A DNA stretch of 64,000 nt, taken from contig JAZJXO010000005.1 in assembly GCA_040390855.1 (NCBI GenBank), positions 62,001-126,000 on the forward strand, given 5' to 3'. Source of the stretch: Parvibaculum sp040390855. GTDB taxonomy: Bacteria; Pseudomonadota; Alphaproteobacteria; Parvibaculales; Parvibaculaceae. The notes under the pieces were generated by a model. The model was not told where the DNA came from and made no database searches. It saw only the letters and a list, made by a program, of their open reading frames with translations. The position numbers and the translations under genes were made by a program. Shown in pieces: positions 23,464 through 32,336 of this stretch; positions within the stretch are counted from its first letter, which is position 1; every line of letters begins with the position of its first letter.

Positions 23464-26448
23464 ATGTTTCGGACAGGCCAATCAACAGCCCGTGCTTTCT
23501 GGCTGGCGGGCGCATTTGCGACCTGCCTCCTGACCCTGCCCACGCCGTCGCACGCGCTCGACGCCATCATCATGGATGATGACCGCGCCGTCCTCGATCT
23601 CACACCCTTCACCGAGACCTATCACGAGCAAGGCCAGCGCCTCGTCATCGAAGCGCCCGATAGCGGTGATGGCAGCAGCGATGGCGGCACGGACAGCACA
23701 GTACCGGCAACAACACCAGACGCGACGCCCGATGCGGCCACATCCGAAGATGACAACGGCACGGTGCAGCTTTCCGACGGATCGCAAACCGCCAAGGGCA
23801 TCTGGCTTGCTGCCGCGCTGCGCAACCGTGCCCAGCAATCTGTCACGCGTTATCTGGTGACAGACGACCGCGCGCACGGTTTCGCGCAATTCTTCTGGCC
23901 TGTGCCGTCATTGGGCGTTGACCGCGCCCTCGCCGCAGGCGCGGAAGACCCCGTCTTGTTGGCCGATGAAGCCCGCCCCGGTTTCTCCGTGCTAGCCTTT
24001 ACCGTCGATCCTGTGGCGAGCGCCACTGTCGCGCTCCACGCCGAGCAACCCGCGCCGCAATCACTCTTTCTCTGGCAGCCCGAAGCATGGACGGCTTTTG
24101 TCCGCCGTCTCTCCGTCGTCGAAGGTGGCATGATCGGTGTCATCGCCGCGCTCACGATCTATCTCATTGCCCTTTCTGTTCTTACCCGCTCGCCCGCCGT
24201 GCGTGTCACAGCGGCGCTGCTCGGCTCCGGTCTTTTCGTCCAGCTTTCCGCCTTTGGTTATCTGGGCGCCATTGTCGGCGGCTCCGCCTGGTGGGACAAC
24301 GTGCTGCTCACGATAGCGTTCACCTTCCTCGCGTCCGCAGTCTTCGCGCTGGAGCGCTTCTTTCTCGATTTACAACGCCAGTTCGCGTTTGCCTCCAAAG
24401 CCTCGCGTCTCTTGTCTCTCGCCGTCTTCGCCATCGTGCCAGTGGCCATGTTCCTGCCCGCCCTCGGCGGTCTTCTCGTGCGGCTGGCGCTGCTCGTCGC
24501 CTTTGGGGCTGGCGCACCGCTTATCGTGCTGGCGGCTTTGCGCGGCGTGCGTCCGGCGCAGCTTCTCATCCCGGGTGTCGGCCTCTTCGGCCTGTCGGGC
24601 TTTGCCGCCTCGCTCCTCACCATCGGTTGGCTTCCTGGTACTTTTGTCGGCGTGGTCTTTGTCGTCGGCCTCTTCACCATCTCGCTCGTGCTCTTTGCCT
24701 TCGCCGCCGCCTATCACGCGCAGGGCGGTCGCCGCCGCGCCGATATGGGCTCCATCCGCAGCGAACAGCGCCACGCTTTCGCGCTCACCGGCGCGCGTCA
24801 GGGCGTCTGGGACTGGGACATCATTGCCGACACGCTCTATGTCTCGCCTTCGGTCGAGGCGATGCTCGGCCTTGATCACGGCAGCCTCGGCGGCACCGAA
24901 GTCGCATGGCGCGAACAGATGCATCCCGCCGACCGCGAGACCTATCGCAATGCTATCAACGCCTATATCAATCGCGGTAATGTCTCCTTCAATCTTGAGT
25001 TCCGCCTGCGCCATTCCGACGGGGCCTACCGTACGCTGGCCTTGAGCGCGAGTTGCATCGCCAGCGGCGAGTCTTTTGCCACCCGCTGCATCGGCACGGT
25101 GAGCGACATCACATCGCGCAAACTTGCCGAAGAACGCCTGTTCCACGACGCCGTCCATGACAGCCTCACAGGCCTGCCCAACCGCGCCCTCTTCATGGAT
25201 CGTCTCGACCGCGCCATCCGCCGCACCGGCCTTGTCGACCGCCCGCGTGCGGCGCTCCTGCTTGTCAACATCGACCGTTTCAAGACCATCAATGACAGTC
25301 TCGGCTATTCCGGTGGCGACGCGCTCCTCATCGCCGTGGCGCGCCGTTTGGAATCGCTCGTCACCCACGAAGACACTATCGCCCGCATCAACGGCGACGA
25401 GTTCGTCGTGCTGCTGGCCACCCGCACCCATCGCGACGATGCCATGGCCTTCGCGGAATCGCTCGCCGAATTTCTCTCCCAGCCGATCGAAATCGCAGGC
25501 AAGGAGGTCTTCCCGACCGCCTCCATCGGCGTCGCCATCTGCGAAGACAGCCACGAAGCGCCCGAATATCTGCTGACCGAAGCCGAGATCGCCATGTTCC
25601 GCGCCAAACGCGGCGGCAAGGCGCGGATCGAAATTTTCGAAGCTGACATGCGCAGCGATGCGGAAGATCAGGTCAGCGTCGAAAGCGACCTGCGCCACTC
25701 GCTCGAACGCAAGCAACTGGAAATGTATTACCAGCCCATCATGTCGCTTGAAGACCGCACCGTGTGCGGTTTCGAAGCGCTGGTGCGCTGGAACCATCCA
25801 GAGCGCGGCCTCCTTTCGCCGGATGATTTCATCCCGCTTGCCGAAGAGCTTGGCTTCATCAACGAGCTTGGCCGTTTTGCGCTGCGTGCGGCCAGCGAAG
25901 AGCTTGCGACATGGCAAAAACTCTTTCCCCTGGAAAAACCGCTCTTTGCCAGCGTCAATGTCTCAAGCCGCCAGCTTCTGCGTCACGACCTCATCGAAGA
26001 CGTGAAGCGCGTCCTTCACCGTATCGACATTGTGCCGGGCACATTGAAACTCGAAGTGACGGAAAGCCTCGTCATGGAGAATCCCGAATTTGCAGCGCAG
26101 GTTCTGATCCGTCTGAAAAATCTCGGCGCCGGTCTTTCGCTCGATGATTTCGGCACGGGCTATTCAAGCCTGAGCTATCTGCAACGCTTTCCCTTCGACA
26201 CGCTGAAAGTGGATCGTTCTTTTGTGGCGGGCATGTCCGCCGATCGCGAAACACCGCTCATCATCCGTTCCATGGTGCGCCTCGCGCATGATCTCGGCAT
26301 GGAGATCGTCGCCGAAGGCACCGAGAGCGAAGAGCAGGCAAATGATCTTAGCCTTATGGGTTGCGATTTCGGACAGGGCTATCTGTTCGGCCAGCCGATG
26401 CGCGCGACAGAAGCGCTCGACTTCATTGCCAGACATATTCGGCGTTGA
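23464..26448 (+). CDS. Membrane-bound PAS-GGDEF-EAL protein, likely c-di-GMP phosphodiesterase
   Basis: 994-residue signalling protein. In order: signal peptide (1-32); periplasmic domain with an Asp/Ser/Thr/Gly-rich linker (about 60-95); about seven transmembrane helices (about 216-420), like 7TMR-DISM sensors; PAS domain (about 440-545); GGDEF domain with NGDEF at about 643; EAL domain from about 735. The EAL catalytic set looks complete: EALVRW, NVSSRQL, EVTES, DDFGTGYSSL, KVDRSF and AEGTE. The GGDEF loop starts with Asn and the inhibitory-site Arg is missing (THED in place of RxxD), so degradation of c-di-GMP is more likely than synthesis. Confidence 0.9.
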   Translation: MFRTGQSTARAFWLAGAFATCLLTLPTPSHALDAIIMDDDRAVLDLTPFTETYHEQGQRLVIEAPDSGDGSSDGGTDSTVPATTPDATPDAATSEDDNGTVQLSDGSQTAKGIWLAAALRNRAQQSVTRYLVTDDRAHGFAQFFWPVPSLGVDRALAAGAEDPVLLADEARPGFSVLAFTVDPVASATVALHAEQPAPQSLFLWQPEAWTAFVRRLSVVEGGMIGVIAALTIYLIALSVLTRSPAVRVTAALLGSGLFVQLSAFGYLGAIVGGSAWWDNVLLTIAFTFLASAVFALERFFLDLQRQFAFASKASRLLSLAVFAIVPVAMFLPALGGLLVRLALLVAFGAGAPLIVLAALRGVRPAQLLIPGVGLFGLSGFAASLLTIGWLPGTFVGVVFVVGLFTISLVLFAFAAAYHAQGGRRRADMGSIRSEQRHAFALTGARQGVWDWDIIADTLYVSPSVEAMLGLDHGSLGGTEVAWREQMHPADRETYRNAINAYINRGNVSFNLEFRLRHSDGAYRTLALSASCIASGESFATRCIGTVSDITSRKLAEERLFHDAVHDSLTGLPNRALFMDRLDRAIRRTGLVDRPRAALLLVNIDRFKTINDSLGYSGGDALLIAVARRLESLVTHEDTIARINGDEFVVLLATRTHRDDAMAFAESLAEFLSQPIEIAGKEVFPTASIGVAICEDSHEAPEYLLTEAEIAMFRAKRGGKARIEIFEADMRSDAEDQVSVESDLRHSLERKQLEMYYQPIMSLEDRTVCGFEALVRWNHPERGLLSPDDFIPLAEELGFINELGRFALRAASEELATWQKLFPLEKPLFASVNVSSRQLLRHDLIEDVKRVLHRIDIVPGTLKLEVTESLVMENPEFAAQVLIRLKNLGAGLSLDDFGTGYSSLSYLQRFPFDTLKVDRSFVAGMSADRETPLIIRSMVRLAHDLGMEIVAEGTESEEQANDLSLMGCDFGQGYLFGQPMRATEALDFIARHIRR

Positions 26449-26451
26449 AAA

Positions 26452-27072
26452 TTAAGCGTGGCCCGCTTCGCCTGACAGCAGCGAGATATTGACGCCGAGT
26501 TTCGCCAGCGCACAGTGATATTTCGCGGCGATGTTCTGGCCGAACAGAAGCTCGCGATCAGGATCGCAATGGAGCCAGCCGTTTGCCTGAATTTCCGCTT
26601 CGAGCTGCCCCGCCGCCCAGCCGGCATAACCGAGCGCCAGCAACGCGCGGTCCGGCCCGCGCCCGTCGGCAATAGCACGCAGAATATCAACGCTTGCCGT
26701 GAGGCCGATGTCGTCATCCACCGGCAGCGTCGAGTCCTCGCAATAGTAATCCTGCGAGTGCAGCACAAAGCCGCGTGCCGTTTCGACAGGCCCACCGGCA
26801 AGAACAGGGCAGGCGAGCACACGCTGAGTGATGTCCGCGTTCTCGCTTGGCACACGGATTTCAAGCTGTGTCAAAAGGTCCGGCATGGTGATGTTGGACG
26901 CGGGCTTGTTGACGACAATGCCCATCGCGCCTTCGGGATTGTGCACGCACATATATATCAGCGTGCGCGCGAACCTTTCGTCGCCCATCGTCGGCATGGC
27001 AATCAGCATTTTGCCTTCGAGGAAACTGTCCCCGCCCGGCTGGTAACTCAGATCTCCCGACATACGCCGCAT
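26452..27072 (-). CDS. YqgE/AlgH family protein
   Basis: 206-residue conserved protein of the UPF0301 family. Hallmarks are LEGKMLIAMPTMGDERF, then MGIVVNKP, then LAGGPVETARGFVLHS. The biochemical role is unknown; AlgH is linked to alginate regulation in Pseudomonas. It converges on the EAL gene with 3 bases between stops. The start may be ATG 27072 or 27063. A GGAGG sits rather far upstream (13 bases from 27072). Confidence 0.9.
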   Translation of the reverse strand: MRRMSGDLSYQPGGDSFLEGKMLIAMPTMGDERFARTLIYMCVHNPEGAMGIVVNKPASNITMPDLLTQLEIRVPSENADITQRVLACPVLAGGPVETARGFVLHSQDYYCEDSTLPVDDDIGLTASVDILRAIADGRGPDRALLALGYAGWAAGQLEAEIQANGWLHCDPDRELLFGQNIAAKYHCALAKLGVNISLLSGEAGHA

Positions 27073-27220
27073 GTCAAACTATCTGCCTCCACGCTAGGGT
27101 CAAATCCGACCAACACAACTGAAGCATGACCATCTTATGCTTCGTGAGCCCCGTGTCACGTAAAACTCATTTGCCATATCTCCGCCACTTCGATGGGGTT
27201 ATCCTTTCGCCACACTCGAA

Positions 27221-28051
27221 ATGGAAACGTCGATTTCAGAAATGAACCTCATGTCCCTCCGCATCCGGCATTTTCTGGCGGCTTTGTTTGCGCTTTTGGC
27301 TTTCGCATCACCGCTCGGGGCTGCCGAAGCGCCGGAGAGTGGTGCGGGCGAAAAAGTCACACTGATCTCAGGAAATACCATGAGTGCGGAGCCGGTGTTC
27401 GTCGGCGTCCGCATGACCATGCTGGAAGGGTGGCACACCTATTGGCGTGTGCCGGGCGATTCGGGGCTTGCGCCGACCTTCGATTGGTCGGCGTCAAAGA
27501 ACGTCGCATCGGTCGAATTGCTCTGGCCCGCGCCGGAGAGGTTCGACGCGGAAGGCGACACGACTTTCGGCTATCGCGATGAAGTGATCTGGCCCGTGCA
27601 GGTGCGCGCCCTTGATCCCGCGCAGCCGCTCGTGCTCGATCTCAAAATGACTTACGGCGTCTGCAAAAATATCTGTGTGCCGAACGAGGCGCACCTCCCG
27701 CTGACGTTGCTGCCTCAAACCGCCGGTATTGATGAGACCGCCGCCGTCGCGATTCATAAGTTTCTCGCGCGCGTCCCCCATGCGCCGGAGCCGCCTGTCG
27801 CCGTGACAGCGAAACTGACCGACGACGAATTGCGAGTCATCTTGTCGAATGTTTCAGAAGTGCCGGTCCTCATTCCGGAAGGTCCGCGTGGCGTTTGGTT
27901 TGGCGAGCCTGAAATGAGCCAGCAAGGTAAAAACGTCATTTACAAAATGCCGGTGGAAATTGGCAAAGGACGCAAGCTCCAAGGCTCCGGCATTGTGCTG
28001 ACTTTTTCCGGCCCCGACACGGCCATCGAAGCCAAAGTAAAAATTGAATAG
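27221..28051 (+). CDS. Periplasmic DsbD N-terminal-domain-like protein (ScsB-type)
   Basis: 276-residue exported protein related to the periplasmic thiol-disulfide domain of DsbD/ScsB, without the membrane electron-transfer part. A signal peptide is clear (MSLRIRHFLAALFALLAFA, cleaved near GAAEA). The cysteine pair is in TYGVCKNICVPNEAHLPL, and GWHTYWRVPGDSGLAP is typical. Start codons at 27221, 27242 and 27251 are all in frame; the last two give more usual signal peptides. A partner supplying electrons is not visible nearby. Confidence 0.85.
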   Translation: METSISEMNLMSLRIRHFLAALFALLAFASPLGAAEAPESGAGEKVTLISGNTMSAEPVFVGVRMTMLEGWHTYWRVPGDSGLAPTFDWSASKNVASVELLWPAPERFDAEGDTTFGYRDEVIWPVQVRALDPAQPLVLDLKMTYGVCKNICVPNEAHLPLTLLPQTAGIDETAAVAIHKFLARVPHAPEPPVAVTAKLTDDELRVILSNVSEVPVLIPEGPRGVWFGEPEMSQQGKNVIYKMPVEIGKGRKLQGSGIVLTFSGPDTAIEAKVKIE

Positions 28052-28138
28052 CGACTGGCAGAACTATCTGTTTGGGTCTTTAATGCGGCCCAAGATGAAA
28101 CGCCGCCCGTTGAAGGCGGCATGAACGAGGAGGCAGAT

Positions 28139-28624
28139 ATGTCTATTAATGTTGGCGACAAAATTCCTGAAGCGACCCTGATGAAACTGACGGATAAGGG
28201 TCCGGCACCGGTCAAGACCAGCGACTATTTCAAAGGCCGCAAAGTTGTGATCTTCGCGCTGCCGGGGGCCTTCACGCCCACATGCTCCAACCAGCATCTG
28301 CCGGGCTTCATCCAGAAGTCAGGCGACATCAAAGCCAAAGGCGTCGATGAAATCGCCTGCGTGTCTGTGAACGACGCGTTCGTGATGGGTGCATGGGGCA
28401 AAGCTCAGGGTGCGGAAGATAAAGTGACGATGTTGGGCGACGGCAACGGCGACTTCACCAAAGCGCTCGGCCTCGATTTCGACGGCTCCGGCTTCGGCAT
28501 GGGCCGCCGCTCGCTCCGCTATTCTATGCTCGTCGACGACGGCATCGTGAAGTCTCTGAACAAAGAACCCAACCCCGGCGAAGCCAAAGTCTCCGGCGCG
28601 GACACGATCCTGACGCAGCTTTGA
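28139..28624 (+). CDS. Peroxiredoxin (Prx5-type)
   Basis: 161-residue thiol peroxidase reducing hydrogen and organic peroxides. The peroxidatic cysteine is C49 in LPGAFTPTCSNQHLPGF, and the active-site Arg region is near RRSLRYSMLVDDG. The strong ribosome binding site GAGGAGGCAGAT fixes the ATG at 28139 rather than the in-frame ATG at 28121. Enzymes of this type commonly use glutathione/glutaredoxin, consistent with gshA in the window. Confidence 0.93.
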   Translation: MSINVGDKIPEATLMKLTDKGPAPVKTSDYFKGRKVVIFALPGAFTPTCSNQHLPGFIQKSGDIKAKGVDEIACVSVNDAFVMGAWGKAQGAEDKVTMLGDGNGDFTKALGLDFDGSGFGMGRRSLRYSMLVDDGIVKSLNKEPNPGEAKVSGADTILTQL

Positions 28625-28635
28625 TGTTTCTGGTT

Positions 28636-28749
28636 TCCCCTCCATCCTTTCTTTTCGCGCCTGTGCGCAAGGGAAGGGGGAGGGGGTGCCGCTTCATAAA
28701 ACATCTGCCGCCTTCGCTCCCGTCCAACCCTCTCATCAAGGGAGCGAAT
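28636..28749. repeat. Probable degenerate intergenic repeat
   Basis: The stretch between the peroxiredoxin and rnhA genes contains a C-rich run, then GGGAAGGGGGAGGGGG, then ATCAAGGGAGCG. This resembles the 'CCCTCCCC...GGGGAGGG' dispersed repeats often seen between genes in Alphaproteobacteria. No coding frame is credible. Copy number cannot be tested here. Confidence 0.35.
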
Positions 28750-29199
28750 TCACCCCTTCAGAAATGGCGCCATCCCCCGCCGTGCCAACTCGTCCGCGCG
28801 TTCATTGCCGTCATGCCCGGCGTGGCCCTTGACCCAGTGCCAGCTTACATCATGGGTCTCGATTGCCGTCTCGAGTCGCTGCCAGAGGTCGGCATTTTTC
28901 ACCGGCTTCTTGTCTGCCGTGCGCCAGCCATTGCGCTTCCAGTTGTGAATCCACTTCGTGATACCGTCGCGTAAATAGGTCGAGTCCGTATGGAGCTTCA
29001 CCTTTGTCGGACGTTTCAGAGTTTCAAGCGCGGCAATCGCGGCGAACAATTCCATGCGGTTGTTCGTGGTGAGAACCTCGCCGTCGTAGATTTCTTTTTC
29101 CGTGCCTTTATAGGTGAGCAACGCACCCCAGCCGCCGGGACCGGGATTGCCTGAACATGCGCCGTCTGTATAAATCTCGACAAGCTCTGTCGTACTCAT
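28750..29199 (-). CDS. rnhA: Ribonuclease HI
   Basis: 149-residue endonuclease that cleaves the RNA strand of RNA-DNA hybrids. All four catalytic acids are visible: IYTDGACSGNPGPGGWG (Asp), NNRMELFAAI (Glu), HTDSTYLRDG (Asp) and GNERADELA (Asp). Length is standard. Its start overlaps the thrB stop by 4 bases, in the ispH-thrB-rnhA order common in Alphaproteobacteria. Confidence 0.96.
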   Translation of the reverse strand: MSTTELVEIYTDGACSGNPGPGGWGALLTYKGTEKEIYDGEVLTTNNRMELFAAIAALETLKRPTKVKLHTDSTYLRDGITKWIHNWKRNGWRTADKKPVKNADLWQRLETAIETHDVSWHWVKGHAGHDGNERADELARRGMAPFLKG

Positions 29200-30161
29200 A
29201 AATCGAGTCCATAACCCGCAGGTGATGAAACCCCGCGATGGAAACGCAACCGGCGGATATATTCGACAGGATTTTTCGGCGTCACCAGCGCGCCGGGCTG
29301 ACGGTTGAGCCAGTCATAAAGCCGCGTCAGCAGAAAGCGCACCGAACTGCCGCGCGCGAGAAGCGGCAGCGCCGCAAGCTCGTCCGCATTGAGCGGCCTC
29401 ACTTCATTATAGGCTTGCAGCAAAGCCCGCGCCTTGGTGATGTTGAATGCCGCATCGTGTTCAAAGCACCAGGCATTGAGACAGATGGCGAGATCGTAAG
29501 CGAGCGCGTCATTGCAGGCGAAATAGAAATCGAAAATCCCTGACAGTTTCTCGCCGATGAAAAACACATTGTCGGGAAAAGCATCGGCATGAATGACACC
29601 TTGCGGGAGAGTCTTGGGCCATTCGCGCTCAAGAAAATCAAGCTCCTTTTGCAATTCGCCGCCGAGACCGCTCATCACTTCATCGGCCCGTGCCGCGCTT
29701 TCCTCAAACAAAGGCCGCCAGCCGGACACGCTCAAAGCGTTCTTGCGCGACATGGAAAAATCGTGCCCCGCCAGATGAAACTCTGCCAGTGCCCGCCCCA
29801 TCGCCGCGCAATGGCGCGGTTGCGGGCGGCGCACGGAAACACCTTCCAGATAGGAGATCAGCGCCGCAGGGCGCCCCGCCAATTCGCCCAGCATCACCCC
29901 GTTGCGATCACGCAAAGGCACAGGGCAGGCGATGCCCTTGGCGGCGAGATGGTCCATCAGGCCGAGAAAATAGGGCAGGTCATTTGCCGCAACGCGCTTT
30001 TCATAAAGCGTAAGAAAATAAATGCCCTTGTCCGTATGGAGCATGAAGTTCGAGTTCTCGACACCTTCTGCAATGCCCTTGTATGACAGCAGCGTGCCAA
30101 GCCCGTAAGGTTCGAGGAACGCTTCGAGATCATTATCGGCAACATCGGTATAAACGGCCAT
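29196..30161 (-). CDS. thrB: Homoserine kinase (APH-fold type)
   Basis: 321-residue kinase making O-phosphohomoserine for threonine synthase. It is the ThrB of Alphaproteobacteria and Pseudomonas, with an aminoglycoside phosphotransferase fold rather than GHMP. Motifs: GIAEGVENSNFML near residue 29, VIHADAFPDNVFF as catalytic loop, and GIFDFYFACND as metal-binding loop. It lies 12 bp after ispH and overlaps rnhA by 4 bases. Together with thrC it completes the last two steps of threonine synthesis. Confidence 0.94.
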   Translation of the reverse strand: MAVYTDVADNDLEAFLEPYGLGTLLSYKGIAEGVENSNFMLHTDKGIYFLTLYEKRVAANDLPYFLGLMDHLAAKGIACPVPLRDRNGVMLGELAGRPAALISYLEGVSVRRPQPRHCAAMGRALAEFHLAGHDFSMSRKNALSVSGWRPLFEESAARADEVMSGLGGELQKELDFLEREWPKTLPQGVIHADAFPDNVFFIGEKLSGIFDFYFACNDALAYDLAICLNAWCFEHDAAFNITKARALLQAYNEVRPLNADELAALPLLARGSSVRFLLTRLYDWLNRQPGALVTPKNPVEYIRRLRFHRGVSSPAGYGLDL

Positions 30162-30173
30162 CCGCTCGCGCTC

Positions 30174-31127
30174 CTATTCGCTTCTCAGAGCGCGCGGCAA
30201 TTTGAATTGCACATTCTCGCGCACCGTTTCGGCGCTTTCGAGCGTCACGTCGAACCGCTCGCGGAAAGCATCAATGACTTCATCAACCAGAATCTCCGGC
30301 GCACTCGCGCCCGCCGTGAGGCCGACCGTGCGCGGATGTCCGAGCGCTTCCCAGTCAATATCGGTGGCGCGTTGAACAAGCGCTGCATATTTGCAGCCCG
30401 CGCGTTCGGCCACTTCGACAAGCCGCATCGAGTTCGACGAATTGGGCGCACCGATCACAAGCATGGCCTCTGCGCGCGGCGCGATGGCATTGACGGCTTC
30501 CTGCCGGTTGGTCGTCGCATAGCAAATATCTTCTTTGTGCGGAGCGATGATATTGGGGAAGCGCTCTTTCAGCGCGGCTACCATGCTTGCCGTATCATCC
30601 ACCGACAGTGTCGTCTGCGTGACAAAGGCAAGCCGGTCCGGGTCCGCAGGCACGAAAGCCGCAACGTCCGCCAGCGTCTCGACCAACGTCACCGCGCCGT
30701 CCGGCAACTGCCCCATCGTGCCGATGACTTCCGGATGCCCCGCATGACCGATGAGCAAGATTTGTAATCCCTGTTCATTGAGCCGTCCGGCTTCGATATG
30801 TACTTTGGAAACGAGCGGGCAGGTGGCGTCGAAATAGATCAGCTCGCGGGCTTGGGCGGCGACGGGCACGGATTTCGGAACGCCATGCGCCGAGAAGATC
30901 ACCTTTCCGCCTTCGGGCACCTCGTCGAGTTCTTCGACAAAGATCGCGCCCTTGCGTTCCAGCGCTTCGACGACAAAACGGTTATGCACGATCTCATGGC
31001 GCACATAGACAGGTGCCCCGAATTTGTCGATCGCGTTCTCGACGATCTGGATAGCCCGGTCCACGCCCGCGCAGAAGCCGCGGGGGCTTGCGAGAATGAG
31101 GGTCAGGGCTCGTGCTTTATCGGACAT
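30174..31127 (-). CDS. ispH: 4-hydroxy-3-methylbut-2-enyl diphosphate reductase
   Basis: 317-residue 4Fe-4S enzyme for the last step of the MEP pathway, giving IPP and DMAPP. Cluster cysteines are in SPRGFCAGVDRAI, FDATCPLVSKVH and DICYATTNRQ; the HGVPKSV and TGASAPE segments are also typical. The start was placed at ATG 31127 (MSDKAR), where homologues begin, although no clear Shine-Dalgarno precedes it; 31163 and 31286 are in-frame alternatives. Isoprenoid product feeds ubiquinone and haem O synthesis. Confidence 0.95.
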   Translation of the reverse strand: MSDKARALTLILASPRGFCAGVDRAIQIVENAIDKFGAPVYVRHEIVHNRFVVEALERKGAIFVEELDEVPEGGKVIFSAHGVPKSVPVAAQARELIYFDATCPLVSKVHIEAGRLNEQGLQILLIGHAGHPEVIGTMGQLPDGAVTLVETLADVAAFVPADPDRLAFVTQTTLSVDDTASMVAALKERFPNIIAPHKEDICYATTNRQEAVNAIAPRAEAMLVIGAPNSSNSMRLVEVAERAGCKYAALVQRATDIDWEALGHPRTVGLTAGASAPEILVDEVIDAFRERFDVTLESAETVRENVQFKLPRALRSE

Positions 31128-31344
31128 GAGGGCTCGTTTGCGGTGCGCCTTAGCTTGTAGCATAGCGGACACTTCGATAAAGTGCGGCCACTGTGTGAGG
31201 TGACCCTTGCCGCCTAACACCATGAAATACAATGCTTTCAGCAGGTCTCTTGCCGGTAATAAAGGTGGGCGGGTCGTGAAAGTCAAGAAAGCCTGCCTCC
31301 ATCCGCGTTTTCATCTTTCCATCCCGAACACGAGTAAGCCAGAC

Positions 31345-31956
31345 ATGCTGTTTTTGCCCCGTTCGTCATCCGTTCGTCGCGTCATCATAGTGGCATCGCT
31401 GTTGACCCTGCCTCTGGCGCTCGGTGGTTGCAGTATGCTGGGCCTCGGCAGCAATGAAGAAGACGATGCGATCGAGGCGATCAAGCAAGCCGCCCCGCAG
31501 CCTTGCCCGACTATCGGTGTGCTGGACGGTGCCGACAAGATTACAGTGTTCAACGGCAACGGACAGGATCTGACGGATGTGGTCGTGACGGCCGAGATCA
31601 GCAAGGCCGTGACGCAATGCGAATATAACACCAGCGACAACACGATTTCAGTCGATGTCGCCTTCAACGGCGGCGCCGAAATGGGCCCTGCCGCAACTTC
31701 GCGTGACATAACGCTCAAAGGCTTTCTGGCCGTCACCCGCATCGGCGGCACGCGTGTCAGCAAACAGGTCTATGACATTCCGCTGACCTTTGAAGATAAC
31801 AGCCGCCATGTCCGCTTCCTGAAAAGCATCGACGAAACCATTGTGCCCTATACAGAGCGGATGAACGGCAGCCATTACGAGTTTCTGGTGGGTTTTCAGG
31901 TCAGCAAGGACCAGCTCGAATACAACCGGAAAACCTCCAACACAGAGGCCAAATAG
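31345..31956 (+). CDS. Hypothetical lipoprotein
   Basis: 203-residue predicted outer-membrane or periplasmic lipoprotein: basic start, hydrophobic stretch IIVASLLTLPLALGGC and lipobox Cys at 29. The mature part is mostly beta-like, with a second Cys pair (PQPCPTIG and TQCEYNT). I do not recognise a named family. The ATG at 31345 gives the cleanest signal; upstream in-frame starts at 31207 and 31276 would add a non-signal extension. It is divergent from ispH and upstream of the glycine riboswitch. Confidence 0.75.
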   Translation: MLFLPRSSSVRRVIIVASLLTLPLALGGCSMLGLGSNEEDDAIEAIKQAAPQPCPTIGVLDGADKITVFNGNGQDLTDVVVTAEISKAVTQCEYNTSDNTISVDVAFNGGAEMGPAATSRDITLKGFLAVTRIGGTRVSKQVYDIPLTFEDNSRHVRFLKSIDETIVPYTERMNGSHYEFLVGFQVSKDQLEYNRKTSNTEAK

Positions 31957-32007
31957 TCAGAAAAGCGTGGAAAAAGGCGATTTTCCGCGCGCGCCCATCT
32001 GCCGCGA

Positions 32008-32035
32008 TTGACTCAAAGGCGCATGTCCATATGAT
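32008..32035 (+). promoter_or_regulatory. Promoter of the gcv operon: TTGACT-N16-TATGAT
   Basis: A -35 TTGACT (32008-32013) and -10 TATGAT (32030-32035), each one base from consensus, with a 16-base spacer. Transcription would start near 32042, about 30 bases before the riboswitch. The -35 overlaps a GACTC (32010-32014), a CcrM target. Confidence 0.6.
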
Positions 32036-32070
32036 CGCGTCACCACCGATACAGAGCCATACAAATGAAC

Positions 32071-32270
32071 TCTGCGGGAGAGACCGGAACCTTGAGTTCC
32101 GGCGCCGAAGGAGCAACCGCCCCGGAAACTCTCAGGCATAAAGGACCGCAGGGGGATGAATCTCTGGAAAGCAGAGCAGCCATAAAGGGTTGCTCTCACC
32201 GACGGGCGTAAGCGGCTCGACCTTTCTGGTCGACACCCGCGAAATCTCTCAGGTTCCGCGACAGAGGGGG
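32071..32270 (+). promoter_or_regulatory. Tandem glycine riboswitch
   Basis: Two glycine aptamers in series upstream of gcvT. Aptamer I (32072-32151) has P1 arms CTGCGG/CCGCAG, a GGAGAGACC start, GCCGAAGGAGCAA and AACTCTCAGGCATAAAGGACC. Aptamer II (about 32162-32266) has arms CTCTG/CAGAG, CACCGACGGGCGTAAGC and AATCTCTCAGGTTCCGCGACAGAGG. These match the conserved core of the gcvT class, which activates glycine cleavage when glycine is high. A hairpin without a T-run follows at 32273-32303, so control may act on translation rather than termination. Confidence 0.93.
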
Positions 32271-32336
32271 CGCTGCTGGCAACATCAAGTTGTCCGGCGG
32301 CAGTCCTTAACGATTCGCGCGCGCCTGAAAGCCCTG

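Noticed and set aside
32190..32336. In-frame N-terminal extension of gcvT
   Set aside because: The extension would translate riboswitch sequence; the GcvT family begins near 32337.
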